Assembly (NCBI GenBank): GCA_000306725.1
Contig: CP003083.1
Coordinates: 2,194,042 to 2,258,041, forward strand
DNA length: 64,000 nt
Source of the DNA: Methanolobus psychrophilus R15
Lineage (GTDB): Archaea; Halobacteriota; Methanosarcinia; Methanosarcinales; Methanosarcinaceae
Direction: 5' to 3'
Below the pieces are notes generated by a model that saw nothing but the letters and a program-made list of their open reading frames with translations, did not search any database and was not told the DNA's origin. Of the stretch, positions 1 to 9,500 are shown piece after piece. Each line of letters opens with the position of its first letter. Positions within the stretch are counted from its first letter, which is position 1. The position numbers and the translations under genes were made by a program.

Positions 1-114
1 TATGTGCATGGTTGAAAATGTACTGATTTCTGGCTATTTCAGGGGTTCATATGATATTAACATCGTGACGCAGGCAATTTCATAGGACATCCATGTGGTG
101 GCCTTAAACTATAA

Positions 115-252
115 CATTCTGTGAGTATGAAGATGCTGAGTACTTCCTATTATGCGTTTAAAAAACAGATATATAGGGATACGTTGCATTACTGGAAGAA
201 GAATGCTGAGTATCTTCATAACAAGACTCATTTTTACAATAAATCTGTATAA
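115..252 (+). pseudogene. Decayed Cas1 C-terminal fragment (first copy)
   Basis: A short frame (first ATG at 127) reads KMLSTSYYAF, then TLHYWKKNAE, and stops at 250-252. It lines up with the better preserved fragment near 10.1 kb (KILSISYTDW, then TLHYMKKNAE), which resembles the C-terminal end of archaeal Cas1. Spacing and several residues match, but the glycine-rich GFSKG step is lost and the end diverges, so this is a relic, not a gene. The sequence upstream of it in the window holds no further recognisable Cas1. The Cas1 identity is from memory of the family. Confidence 0.33.
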
Positions 253-294
253 TCCTTTTTTACCATAAACAGGCTTATGAAATCAATCCATACA

Positions 295-870
295 TCATAT
301 GATTTTCATCAGTGCTTCCGCAACTGAAGTATCCTCCTCTGTCGTAGTGATTGCAGGATCATAACTTGGAGTATTAGGCTCATTCCAATCCCCAAACAGC
401 AGATAATGTGTTAAATCCCTGAGCTGAGCAACATCATCAACTGCTCGATAGAATGTTGTATGCTCGATCTTATCAAGGATATCTGTTTTGATCTTAGCGA
501 ACATGGCAATATCATTATCTCGTAAGATACTTAATTGCTGGCAGTTATGAATGAAATCTCGGACATAGCTGTCTTCTTCAAGGTACATGTCCAGGATTGT
601 GTAGGCCGTCATGATATGGGAACACATCTCAAATTTTGCAACACAGGAACAATCATGATTGACCATATACCCTTTGATACCATCTTCGACATATTGGCAG
701 ATTTGAACTCGTGCTTCATCCACGAATTTCACTTCAATACATGAAGTGAACTTAACTGTCCTATATAGCGGAAAAACTGAAATGGGAATATCATTGATCG
801 ACAGTATATTGCTGTCCATAGCGGACAATCTGTTTACGGTATCTTCTACCATACTGGGAAATACTTTCAT
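295..870 (-). CDS. SWIM zinc-finger domain protein
   Basis: This 191-aa protein has a central motif CSCVAKFEMCSH at about residues 74-85. It fits the SWIM zinc finger (CxC, spacer, CxH), a small zinc-binding fold found in transposases, DNA repair helpers and other nucleic-acid or protein-binding proteins. The flanks are hydrophobic and acidic and show no second domain I recognise. It is a stand-alone gene on the reverse strand at the start of the accessory island. SWIM proteins of this size often sit in mobile or defence regions, but no partner gene is adjacent: the nearest gene lies 1.8 kb away on the other strand. The function is unknown; only the zinc-finger call is firm. Confidence 0.7.
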   Translation of the reverse strand: MKVFPSMVEDTVNRLSAMDSNILSINDIPISVFPLYRTVKFTSCIEVKFVDEARVQICQYVEDGIKGYMVNHDCSCVAKFEMCSHIMTAYTILDMYLEEDSYVRDFIHNCQQLSILRDNDIAMFAKIKTDILDKIEHTTFYRAVDDVAQLRDLTHYLLFGDWNEPNTPSYDPAITTTEEDTSVAEALMKII

Positions 871-1607
871 GGTACTTCACAAACCTTCTACATTTTTTAG
901 ATTCATTCCTACATTCCTGTTCTAGTATATGCTCTTCTGAAATGTTCAGTTCATTTATTATGTAACTCGGAAAATTTTATCATATCCTGCCTCAACTGAT
1001 TAGATTTTTCTATAGACTTTATTGCAAACATGGAATTGGAATATATTTTATAGGCCAAAAGGCGAACTTTTTATCGGTCATGCATATGCGGCTTCCCAAA
1101 CATTTTAGAAAGGATCTGTGCTACATACTTATCAAAAGAACGTAATAAGTCCAGTAATGGAATTTTATCCATTTCATATGAATGATCGAATTAATCTACC
1201 AGGTGTATGGAATTTAATTTATCATAGAATTTCATGGCTAAAGTTGGACTTTCATGTGGGTAGATTTCGGCCTTTATTAACTATACTACCCTGGCCGTCG
1301 TTATAATTTATTTAAGAATGTGTTTGAGAAGTTGGGTGTGATTTTTTCAATCACATTTTTGAGCCAGCCACATATTGCTAAGGATTAGTCGTGTTGAACC
1401 CAATTCACTGTTTTTTGAGAAGTTTAATACTCTAAACCCAGGAAAAACTTGCTATGAGATTCATGTTTTAATCCACATAATCATGATTTCAGAAGAAGTA
1501 AATCGAACAAACATACACAATCCAATAATATAATAAACTATATATATAAATCCCTGCGTATGTTATTTGGGGATTTAGTATATGGATAGACCCATATACA
1601 CAAAATT

Positions 1608-1768
1608 CACACGATATCCTTCGATTGTGTGGCATGTCGGGGGCGTGCTGCGCTACTACGCATTGACTCAACCCTACAGCTGTGGGGGAGCAGTTGTATC
1701 AAATCAATGACCAGAAGAGACATCTCGGGTAATTCAATCAGATTAGCTAACCACTCCGCCGACCCGAG
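1608..1768. ncRNA. Candidate structured RNA, strand undetermined
   Basis: Six nested or consecutive complementary pairs fall in 160 bases: CACACGAT 1608-1615 with ATTGTGTG 1624-1631; ATGTC 1634-1638 with GACAT 1719-1723; GCG 1650-1652 with CGC 1659-1661; CATTGA 1661-1666 with TCAATG 1704-1709; CAGCTG 1677-1682 with CAGTTG 1691-1696; CTCGGGT 1724-1730 with ACCCGAG 1762-1768. Apart from one shared base at 1661 the pairs nest without crossing. The segment is also richer in G+C than the DNA around it, as expected for structured RNA in an AT-rich background. I do not recognise the RNA family. Confidence 0.4.
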
Positions 1769-1859
1769 CAAGTGTGAACTTTTGTAAGATTAGGCAACCA
1801 GATGCCTTGTATATATTCTCTTAGGAGGATGTATGCTATGTTCTGGAATAGCCTACGCT

Positions 1860-1933
1860 GTACCATTTCTGCTAATCGGAATGGTACCCCTGGATGCATG
1901 CATCTTAGCTGAAAAGCATGGATGCATGTATCC
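1860..1933. repeat. Cluster of palindromes
   Basis: GTACCATT at 1860-1867 pairs with AATGGTAC at 1880-1887. It is followed by two near-palindromes built on GGATGCATG, at 1892-1904 and 1920-1933. They could form hairpins or bind a dimeric protein. No gene start is close enough to assign a regulatory role. Confidence 0.4.
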
Positions 1934-2703
1934 TTACTTCATTAAAAAATATAATTCTGAAAATCTGTTTTGAAGTAAATCTTTACGTGTTGAAATAATC
2001 CTGATTTTGACCATAATTATAGAATTTTAAAGGCTCAAAAGATTAACTTAATTCTATTAATATACACATCGACTTCGCTTTAAGATTCGATTCAATAACA
2101 ACAGATATGCCTATTACATATCTCACCTGGATCATTGCCTTTCTACTACTTTGTCTCAATCATGAGACTCCTTTCAGAGACTGTAAGTTCCTTATACATC
2201 CTAGGCTGGTGAGTAGACACCATATGATCTGACGCATGATGAGAGGCATCTCCTGCTTGTAGAGTTCAAAAACAGATATCTTCTATCCTCTGGTTTAAAT
2301 GTCAGGTAATTTAACTCTGATGAACTGATTCAAGTTCAAACCCATGTCCGAAAAAGGATTGGATTTCCATAGGACAAATAACAGGTCTATAGATAATGTC
2401 TTTTCTTAGATGATGCAGGTTTTGGCTGAGATATCACTAATTGACAGACTACATATCCAACTTGCTGCTATTGAAATTGAGCTATTAATATTTGCACTTA
2501 GATTTGGTAATGTTGACTATACTTCTAAAGAAGTAGTATTTTTATTCCAATATTAAATCAAAAGTATTAGGAATTATGAGGTAGGATTTGTACACAAATA
2601 ATAATCCAGGGCAGATAATAAAATATTTAAATTAATGTGGCACAATTCGTTATTGACAAGTATTCAAATTTAGATTATTCTAATTCTATTATGAATCAAA
2701 GAG

Positions 2704-3462
2704 ATGAGTATGTTGGTCAATAAACAAGGGAATCATATTGTAGAACTCAATGAAGAAATGTATTACGCATGTTCAAAATGTAGTACAAATTCAAAAGTAA
2801 AATGGCATAGGCCACATAACAAAAAATGGTATGAGCACAAAAACTTTATAAATTTGGATGAAACAAACTCAAACCGACCAAGATATTTCTGGTGCACTTA
2901 CTGTAATAAATCACACGATTTCACAAGAAACTGTCTTGCATATAAAGCAATTGTTTCATATAAAGGAAAAACAGGAACAGTTAATAAAAAAACTATTCAA
3001 AAATCTCATGAGGATGTCCTAATTGAGATAAATACATATGTTTTAAAGCATACCAAAATCCTCAATTGGAGAACTGTGATAGGTAGAAACAGTCTTCCAT
3101 GGAAATGTACTATGTCATCAAGATTGATTGTTCCTGATCTAATTTATTGTGTTCCTAATAAAAATCTCAGATACAAATGTTCAATTACAAACATAATTGA
3201 ATTTGAAACCGCAACTTCTGAAGAAACAATCATTGGTAAAGTAAAACGATTTGATATGTCGTCTAAGAAAATGATTGAAGATAACGCCCAAAGTAAAGTT
3301 CAGTTACCAAGGATAATTTTTCTCTATGAGAATCAAACAGATATTAATATTGAGCACGTAAAAAATGCCATTGATAGCTTAAACTTTCAATTTCTCGATG
3401 ATGTCATCGTAGATTACTATGATGAAGAAGGAGATTGGTTTAGGCATTTTTTGAAAACATAG
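2704..3462 (+). CDS. Zinc-ribbon protein with possible PD-(D/E)XK-like core
   Basis: A 252-aa protein of unknown function. The N-terminal third holds two CxxC pairs, CSKC at residues 23-26 and CTYC at 64-67, which together could bind one zinc ion. The C-terminal part has PD at 144-145, then a predicted beta strand IIEFETAT with acidic E166 and E168, then a helix. The order resembles PD-(D/E)XK nucleases, although the usual lysine after the second acidic residue is not seen, so the nuclease reading is weak. It lies immediately before the convergent CARF regulator gene, with 36 bp between the stops. ATG 2704 is used; ATG 2710 is also possible. It may belong to the defence cluster that follows. 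Confidence 0.5.
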   Translation: MSMLVNKQGNHIVELNEEMYYACSKCSTNSKVKWHRPHNKKWYEHKNFINLDETNSNRPRYFWCTYCNKSHDFTRNCLAYKAIVSYKGKTGTVNKKTIQKSHEDVLIEINTYVLKHTKILNWRTVIGRNSLPWKCTMSSRLIVPDLIYCVPNKNLRYKCSITNIIEFETATSEETIIGKVKRFDMSSKKMIEDNAQSKVQLPRIIFLYENQTDINIEHVKNAIDSLNFQFLDDVIVDYYDEEGDWFRHFLKT

Positions 3463-3498
3463 TTTCAACTATTTAACCATCAACCACCTTTTTTAAAT

Positions 3499-4218
3499 TC
3501 AAATCATCACGAACCGCAGCGTAAACTCCCCATCAGGTGTTATACAATACTCAACTTCCTTTTCGCTACCTTCTCGAAATTTTTTTTCAATTAACTTCCA
3601 TTCAATCAAGTCTGAAATCAAGGAATTAAAACCAGTTGGAGAAAGTGTTCTTTTAGTTTTACTGGCTGACTTAACAGGGGCATACTTGGCACATAAGTCA
3701 TGATACAACTTCTTTTTTGCATAATATTTTCCTGATTTACTATTAAGTATCTCAAGAATGGTCACTCTGTTTGGATTTTTCTTAAAATCAGCCATATGAA
3801 CTTTTGGTATGGGTATTAATCTGGAATCTTTGTCGATACCAACATGATAGGGAATTGCATCAATCCATAATGCCATCATAAAAAGGCCAATTGAAAGACC
3901 TTTAGTTCCACTAGATAAATTAAAGTAGTACTGAGCATCCCGATTTTTTTCATATATTGATAAAACTGCATCTCTTATATAGTCAAGAGTATCATCAACA
4001 ATTTTAACAACTTCTATGCCATCTTCAACAAATGGATTTGCTATTTCCTTCAGTTTATCAATTGAGTCCAGTATTTCTTTTTTTCCATAGTTATAAACAC
4101 GATCTTCTACAATCACATACAATTTAGTGACATAGGAAATATCATTGAGTACTGTAGGAAACGTCTCATGGATACTTTGCCCAGCACTCATAATGTGAAT
4201 TCGTTTCTTCTGACTCAT
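3499..4218 (-). CDS. CARF domain-winged HTH transcriptional regulator (Csa3/DUF6293-like)
   Basis: A 239-aa protein in two parts. Residues 5 to about 135 form a Rossmann-like CARF domain. It starts with strand IHIMSAG and ends with the signature NLSSGTKGLSIGLFMMAL at about 100-117, the nucleotide-binding loop of CARF proteins. Residues 150-235 look like a winged helix-turn-helix with a C-terminal wing (EVEYCITPDGEFTL). CARF domains bind cyclic oligoadenylates or related signals in type III CRISPR responses, and CARF-HTH proteins such as Csa3 act as regulators. No CRISPR array or interference gene is in the window. The gene is divergent from the viperin operon, with 106 bp between start codons, so regulation of that operon is the natural inference. 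The ligand is unknown. Confidence 0.78.
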   Translation of the reverse strand: MSQKKRIHIMSAGQSIHETFPTVLNDISYVTKLYVIVEDRVYNYGKKEILDSIDKLKEIANPFVEDGIEVVKIVDDTLDYIRDAVLSIYEKNRDAQYYFNLSSGTKGLSIGLFMMALWIDAIPYHVGIDKDSRLIPIPKVHMADFKKNPNRVTILEILNSKSGKYYAKKKLYHDLCAKYAPVKSASKTKRTLSPTGFNSLISDLIEWKLIEKKFREGSEKEVEYCITPDGEFTLRFVMI

Positions 4219-4324
4219 CCGATTCCTCGATTAAAATTTATCTAATTTAGATTAGATATATCTATTAATAAATAGTTTTTGTCTAAAAAATATTGATATT
4301 GAATGTTTTGAATAGTAAGAATTG
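4219..4324. promoter_or_regulatory. Divergent promoter with inverted-repeat candidate operator
   Basis: This is the spacer between the CARF regulator and the viperin operon. At 4240-4257 the sequence ATCTAATTTAGATTAGAT contains ATCTAA/TTAGAT inverted around one base plus a third TTAGAT half-site. An A+T-rich TATA-like stretch (TATTAATAAATAG, about 4262-4274) lies 50-60 bases before the viperin start. The arrangement suits a dimeric HTH regulator that controls itself and the divergent operon. The operator role is inferred. Confidence 0.5.
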
Positions 4325-5167
4325 ATGACTGGAAACAAAATTCAATCAGTAAACTGGCATATAACAGGGAAATGCAATTACAACTGTAAGTTCTGCTACG
4401 TTCAGAATCTCAATGCTGAAATTAAGGATATTGAGACAGCACATCAAATATTACATAAACTAAGGTACACCAAAACAGATCAACTCGATATACAGAAGAT
4501 CAATTTTGTTGGTGGGGAGCCATTCCTTCATCCTAATTTTTACGACCTCCTGTCAATGGCATATGATATGGGGTTTGTTACATCTATTGTTACAAACGGA
4601 TCATTTATCAACAAAGACAATATTGAAAAAATTTCCCGATATACTGATTGGATTGGTATTTCTGTAGACTCTATTGATAACCAGGTAGAAGCAGAACTCG
4701 GAAGAGGTAGAGGAAAACATGTAACTCACGCTCTGGAAGTTGCAGATCTTGTTCACGATCACGGGATTAAACTGAAAGTGAATACGACAGTTACAAGACC
4801 AACCTACAAAGAAGATATGCATAATCTGATAGAGACAATGGATCCGCATAGATGGAAGATATTCCAGATGCTCCACATCGAAGGCCAGAACGATTCATGT
4901 GTCAGTGATTTATCCATAACCGATCAACAATTTGAATCTTTCAGAATACGTCATCAAGATATTCGCCTGCAGAACAATATAAAACCGACTTTTGAAACAA
5001 ACGATGACATGATTGGTTCATATTTAATTCTCGATCCAGCAGGGAAGGTATTGTCCAACGGTGATGGAAAATATACTCCATTTGAACTTGATCAATTCCT
5101 CTTAAATCCTGCTGTTGTAGTTAATTCAAGGAAATATGTAGGAAGGGAGGGTGTCTATGCCTGGTAA
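4325..5167 (+). CDS. Prokaryotic viperin (radical SAM 3'-deoxy-3',4'-didehydro-NTP synthase)
   Basis: A 280-aa radical SAM enzyme. The CxxxCxxC cluster motif is CNYNCKFC near residue 17, followed by INFVGGEPFL (the GGEP SAM site), SIVTNGS, DSIDNQVEAELGRG, KLKVNTTVTR and PHRWKIFQML, then SYLILDPAGK and a C-terminal GREGVYAW. These match animal viperin block by block (NFSGGEPFL, SIVSNGS, RWKVFQCLLIEGEN, DSYLILDE, GGKYIW), which separates it from generic radical SAM proteins such as MoaA. Viperins convert nucleoside triphosphates to chain-terminating ddhNTPs that stop viral polymerases. Length and ends agree with known pVips. ATG 4325 is preferred over the in-frame TTG at 4322. It is first gene of the operon, and the kinase gene overlaps its end by 11 bp. 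Confidence 0.88.
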   Translation: MTGNKIQSVNWHITGKCNYNCKFCYVQNLNAEIKDIETAHQILHKLRYTKTDQLDIQKINFVGGEPFLHPNFYDLLSMAYDMGFVTSIVTNGSFINKDNIEKISRYTDWIGISVDSIDNQVEAELGRGRGKHVTHALEVADLVHDHGIKLKVNTTVTRPTYKEDMHNLIETMDPHRWKIFQMLHIEGQNDSCVSDLSITDQQFESFRIRHQDIRLQNNIKPTFETNDDMIGSYLILDPAGKVLSNGDGKYTPFELDQFLLNPAVVVNSRKYVGREGVYAW

Positions 5168-5735
5168 AGATAAAACCTCTCCGTCCTTTCGAAGATTTTG
5201 TTTTACAGGAGTAAGGGGTGTAGGGAAGAGTACTGTAATAAACCGAATACGTTCAAGCGTTCCAGACATTAAATTCGTTTCTGGATCAGATATGCTTCAG
5301 GGTATGATGGGAGAGGACTACAAGCATTTTGAATATCTTCCTGAAGAGGAAAAGTATGCTTTAAGAATAAAGCTCAATAGCATGCTGCAGATTATACAGA
5401 AGGATGCTGCAAAAGATCTGGTTGTTGATTCACATCTTACAGTTTTCAATCTAAACACAGATGTAATTGATACTATCTTTACTGAGAAAGACTTTGAATT
5501 TTATACAGACATCATCTTGCTGGATTCTTATCCTGAGAAGATCTACGACCACCGTGCAAGAGATTTTTCTAAAAAACGGATTGTTGACAAGGAGATCATC
5601 GCAAAAGAACTTGATACCGAAAAGCAAGAAGCATTCCGAGTTGCTTCTGAATATAATATCAGACTGCATGTCATTGAGATGGGAGATGAAGCTGATGAGA
5701 AGATGATCAGTGTGTTATATGGTGGTATGGGATGA
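5157..5735 (+). CDS. P-loop nucleotide kinase-like protein, viperin partner
   Basis: A 192-aa kinase of the NMP-kinase/thymidylate kinase-like P-loop type. Walker A is GVRGVGKST at about residues 18-26. A DxxH pair (VVDSHLTVFNL, about 88-98) fits the kinase-family Walker B/LID region, and a basic stretch (DHRARDFSKKR) could be the lid. Nucleotide kinases are recurrent neighbours of prokaryotic viperins and probably supply or phosphorylate the nucleotide that viperin modifies. ATG 5157 follows a GGGAGGG ribosome site at the right distance. The gene overlaps viperin by 11 bp, and its own stop overlaps the next start (ATGA), so the three genes are translationally coupled. Which nucleotide it uses cannot be read from sequence. 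Confidence 0.72.
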   Translation: MPGKDKTSPSFRRFCFTGVRGVGKSTVINRIRSSVPDIKFVSGSDMLQGMMGEDYKHFEYLPEEEKYALRIKLNSMLQIIQKDAAKDLVVDSHLTVFNLNTDVIDTIFTEKDFEFYTDIILLDSYPEKIYDHRARDFSKKRIVDKEIIAKELDTEKQEAFRVASEYNIRLHVIEMGDEADEKMISVLYGGMG

Positions 5736-6484
5736 TTAACCTGACAGAAGGATTTCTTCCAGGCAGAGTTATTGATGTTGTAAATTGGCACATCACACCA
5801 AGATGCGGGTACAATTGCAAGTTTTGTAATGTTCACAATTGCTACTTTGAAATTCGAGATATGAAATATGCAAAGAAGAATCTAAAAAAATTGAAAGAAT
5901 TGGAGGAGCAGGATGTTCATATAAATACTTTGAACATTGCAGGAGGAGAGCCCTTACTTCATCCTAATTTATTTGACCTTTTGAAGATGGGAAATGAAGA
6001 AGGCTTCAATCTCTGGATAACAACCAATGGCACTCTGCTGAATGAAACGAATATTGATCAGCTGAGCAACTATATTGATGGGATCTCAGTTTCCGTAGAT
6101 TGTATCAGTAATATCAAGCAAAAAAAGATCGGTCGAGGTTATGGAACGCATGTGTCAGAGATGCTCAATGTTTCAGATCGGATACATGATACAGGGATCA
6201 AGCTTGGTGTGAACACTTTAGTTACAAAACTAAACTATAAAGACGATCTTCATGCCCTTCTTCATAGGCTTGACCCATATCAATGGAACGTTTATCAAAC
6301 CCTCCCTTGCCTTTATCAAAATAACTATCTAAGGAGCATAGAGGTCAATGAGAATGATTTTTACCTTTTTTTAAGAAGACATAGCCATTTAAGGTTTGGG
6401 CCATGCAATGAGCCTACTTTTTGGTCAAAAAACGACATGCAGAAAAAATACTATTTTCTGGTAGATGGGACAATAAGGATTTGA
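5732..6484 (+). CDS. Second viperin-like radical SAM protein, shortened C-terminus
   Basis: A 250-aa paralogue of the first viperin. It keeps C25, C29 and C32 (CGYNCKFC), NIAGGEPLLHP, TTNGT, the DxIxNxxxxxIGRGxGTH stretch, KLGVNTLVTK and PYQWNVYQTL. It stops at YFLVDGTIRI, about where the first viperin reads SYLILDPAGK, so roughly 35-40 C-terminal residues are missing, including the GxEGVYxW end that in viperin helps close the active site. DNA after the stop does not continue the frame, so this looks like a natural end or an old truncation. The start overlaps the kinase stop as ATGA. It may be a partner subunit, a paralogue with a different substrate, or a decaying copy. Confidence 0.75.
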   Translation: MINLTEGFLPGRVIDVVNWHITPRCGYNCKFCNVHNCYFEIRDMKYAKKNLKKLKELEEQDVHINTLNIAGGEPLLHPNLFDLLKMGNEEGFNLWITTNGTLLNETNIDQLSNYIDGISVSVDCISNIKQKKIGRGYGTHVSEMLNVSDRIHDTGIKLGVNTLVTKLNYKDDLHALLHRLDPYQWNVYQTLPCLYQNNYLRSIEVNENDFYLFLRRHSHLRFGPCNEPTFWSKNDMQKKYYFLVDGTIRI

Positions 6485-6548
6485 GAAGTTTATTAATAAC
6501 TAAATATAATAACATTAGATATATACATGTACTAAAGGGGACAAACAA

Positions 6549-9500
6549 ATGATAGATTCAATTTCAACAACCGATTTTTTCAACCTGAACTTACGCGAGA
6601 GATTTTTTTTAGAAAGAGAACTAGAGATTTTGCCTTATCATTTGAGAAAAAACAACACCAACAAAAATCAAAGGATACTTGAAGATCTTTTCATAAACAA
6701 GGTCCTCAGCGATCCACATTTTAGCATGTATGTTTCTAAACAAATAGAAGGCAGTGACTTTGATCTCAAAGACGTTTTTGCGTACTTAAGTTATGTTTTG
6801 TTAGAAAATTATCTCTCCAAGAGTCCCTTGTTGAACAACATAGAAGTAAAAGAAAGAAACTTGAATTTAGAACAAGCTCTCGATAAAAGAAACTTTGACT
6901 ATTTCTCACTAAAAAGTAGTACGTACTACCACGACAAAAGGGATTTCAAAAAAGCTATAGATGCTCTTCCTTTCAGAGGAGAAGGAATAAACAATCGTTG
7001 GTACAAAGGTTCATTGCTCAACTGGGATGCGGTAATGGAGATTCCTTATTATTCTTTAAGATCTGAGGAAAAAGTTGAATATCAGATGTTTGAAACAACT
7101 CATGCCCTTGAGAGTCTTGAAAATTTAGCAGATTTTCGCGATGAACATAGGTTCATATTTGAAAATATAGAGTCTAATTTTAGATATGATAGACAAACCG
7201 AATATATGAACATAAACGCTCCATTGTTTGGTTTTCTAAATAGTAGTACTGGTTTTATTTCATCTATCAAAAACCTACTTGAAAAATATGGATATCACAG
7301 GGACTTTAGTAATGATGAAATTGGGAAATACTTCAAAATATATACGGATTCTATTTTAATCGGACAGTTCTATTGGTTTGTATCTCTTAATCAGAATCAA
7401 ATGCTTTCGTTATTAAACGCATATTATGATGAACAGGGTCTATCATTTAAAGAGGAAAACCTTAACATCTTCCCAAATTCTAAACTGGTTCATTACTTTG
7501 TTTATTCCAATGTAAGGTGTATATGTGATAAGAAAGACTATAATGAAGCCATTAATCTCCTGAATAAACTAAGTGAATCAACAGATGATATGTTCCTTAA
7601 ACACCTGTGCTTTTTATGGACAGGGGATATCTATCAGGAAAGAAACGATTTTGATTTTGCTGCAAGTGCTTTTAATAAGGCCTATGAACTTGCTAGGGAC
7701 AATGATCTAACAAGAGATGATGAACTCCGTTTTTTGTATGAAATAGTATCAGGTAAGAAATCTCGAGTCGCTGAAGAACAAAATAAGAAATATGTCAATC
7801 TCTTGGAAGCCGCAGAAATGTATCACCATGCAGGCAATGTAAACAAATCAAATGAATTGATTCAACAATTGAATAGTGAACTGCACTCATTGTCTATTCC
7901 AAAACAGATGCATGTATGGTATGATATTTATCTTGACATATATTCTAGACAGGAAAAAGTCAGTGGGGCAATATTAAACAAGATCATTGAACTTGCAGGC
8001 ATATTTAACGATTCAAATTCAGATTATCTTGAAGAAGATATGGAAATAATAGATTGTTCTGTGTGGGATAAAAATGTCTCAAGAATGGACTGCATTGTAA
8101 AACACATAAACCACTTGAAAACGATTGCTGAAGAGAATAAAAAGAATTTAGACTCAAAAAATCTAGACCTTACTGCTGATTTATTTGTTATGAATCGTTT
8201 TTATGGTGGAAAATATCAATTCAATGAAAAAACAATCACTGGACAATTATTATCTTCAATGGGTTTAATTCGTGATGTCATTCACATTGATGATACGATT
8301 CCCTTTCTATTTGCTCCCAACAAACGCCTAGAAAAGATTGAAACAGCTATTTGCGAGATTGAATCAATGGACAAGGATGAACATGTAAATATTGCAAATC
8401 TTTATACTGGATCAATTTCTGACGTAGTACAAAGATTGAAACTAAAACAAGCTAGATGCTATTATCTTTTGAATAAAAATGATTCTGCACAGGACATTTT
8501 GAAAGATATTTTGGATACTGCAACTGAAGTTGGAGTTCAATATCATGCACATTGTGTGCTTGGAACCATTTTTGCAAAAAAGCAGATGGTTGAAGATTCA
8601 ATTGAACACTTTAAGCTAGCTATTGATAGTAAGTATTTATCAGAATCAGGCTCTGGAATAGTGATTGAATATTGTAGAGATGAACTTTTACAATCCGTTT
8701 CGAAAGAACTGTTTTTCGAAACCGTAGACTCTATAATTGATCACATAAACATGAAATCTAAAGATAGATCATATAAAGACAACGGTTTTTGGCAAGCAGT
8801 TGATCTATGCAATCAATTCGGACTTACCGAAGAGTCTCTGCATTTTATTGAACGTGGGCTTTTAGAAAAAGATGAATTTGTGAAGTCGAAGTTACTTGAA
8901 GAAAAAGCATATATAAAGTACCTTGATGGAAATCTAGATGCATCTCAGGAATTATTAGAGGTAGCAAAACAAGAAATTAAATCAGTTATTGTAATGAAAA
9001 ACACAGAATATCGTGAGCTCTGCTCTTCAATTTTCCATAAATCATCAATCATAGCGGGAAAACGGCTTGATTTCAAGAAAGCAGAAAAAGATATGGAGAT
9101 GGCAATTAAGATTTTGGAAAATTCTGCAGGTAAGCAAGAGAACTCTAAATTAAAATGTTATAGTAGATTAAAAGATGTATATCGCAATCTTTCCAAGAAT
9201 GTAATCGAATATAACAAAATAACGGATCCTGATGTAGTTACTATTCTTAAAACGGGGGAAATGATTGTTTCAGATTTGTTAAATGGTGCACGCAACAGAA
9301 AAATAGATTATTCCCTAGCACTTGCAGAATATGGTAAAGGTCTAGAAACTGCACTAGATAAAGTTATAACAGCAGCTCTTAGAGAACATATATTTTCGCT
9401 ACATACACAAAAACCTATTGAAGATTCATACTTTAAAGGTGAAGGCAAGTTTAAAAATGAAGGTATATCATATGTTTCTCCATATGGATTAAAAGACGCA

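Larger units (their letters stand above)
871..2703. other. Long non-coding stretch with structured elements
   Basis: About 1.8 kb without a convincing gene. Frames are short and AT-rich. It contains a cluster of complementary segments (1608..1768) and a group of palindromes (1860..1933), listed separately. A purine-rich AGGAGG at about 1822-1828 lies ahead of a possible 47-codon frame beginning ATG at 1839, but the product resembles nothing I know. The rest looks like decayed sequence. Confidence 0.6.

Noticed and set aside
1118..1306. 62-codon forward frame
   Set aside because: Short, no recognisable domain, in a decayed gap; not supported as a gene.
1719..1775. A tRNA on the reverse strand at this position
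   Set aside because: CTCGGGT/ACCCGAG and a D-loop-like segment are present, but the span is too short and there is no T-arm, so it is not a tRNA gene.
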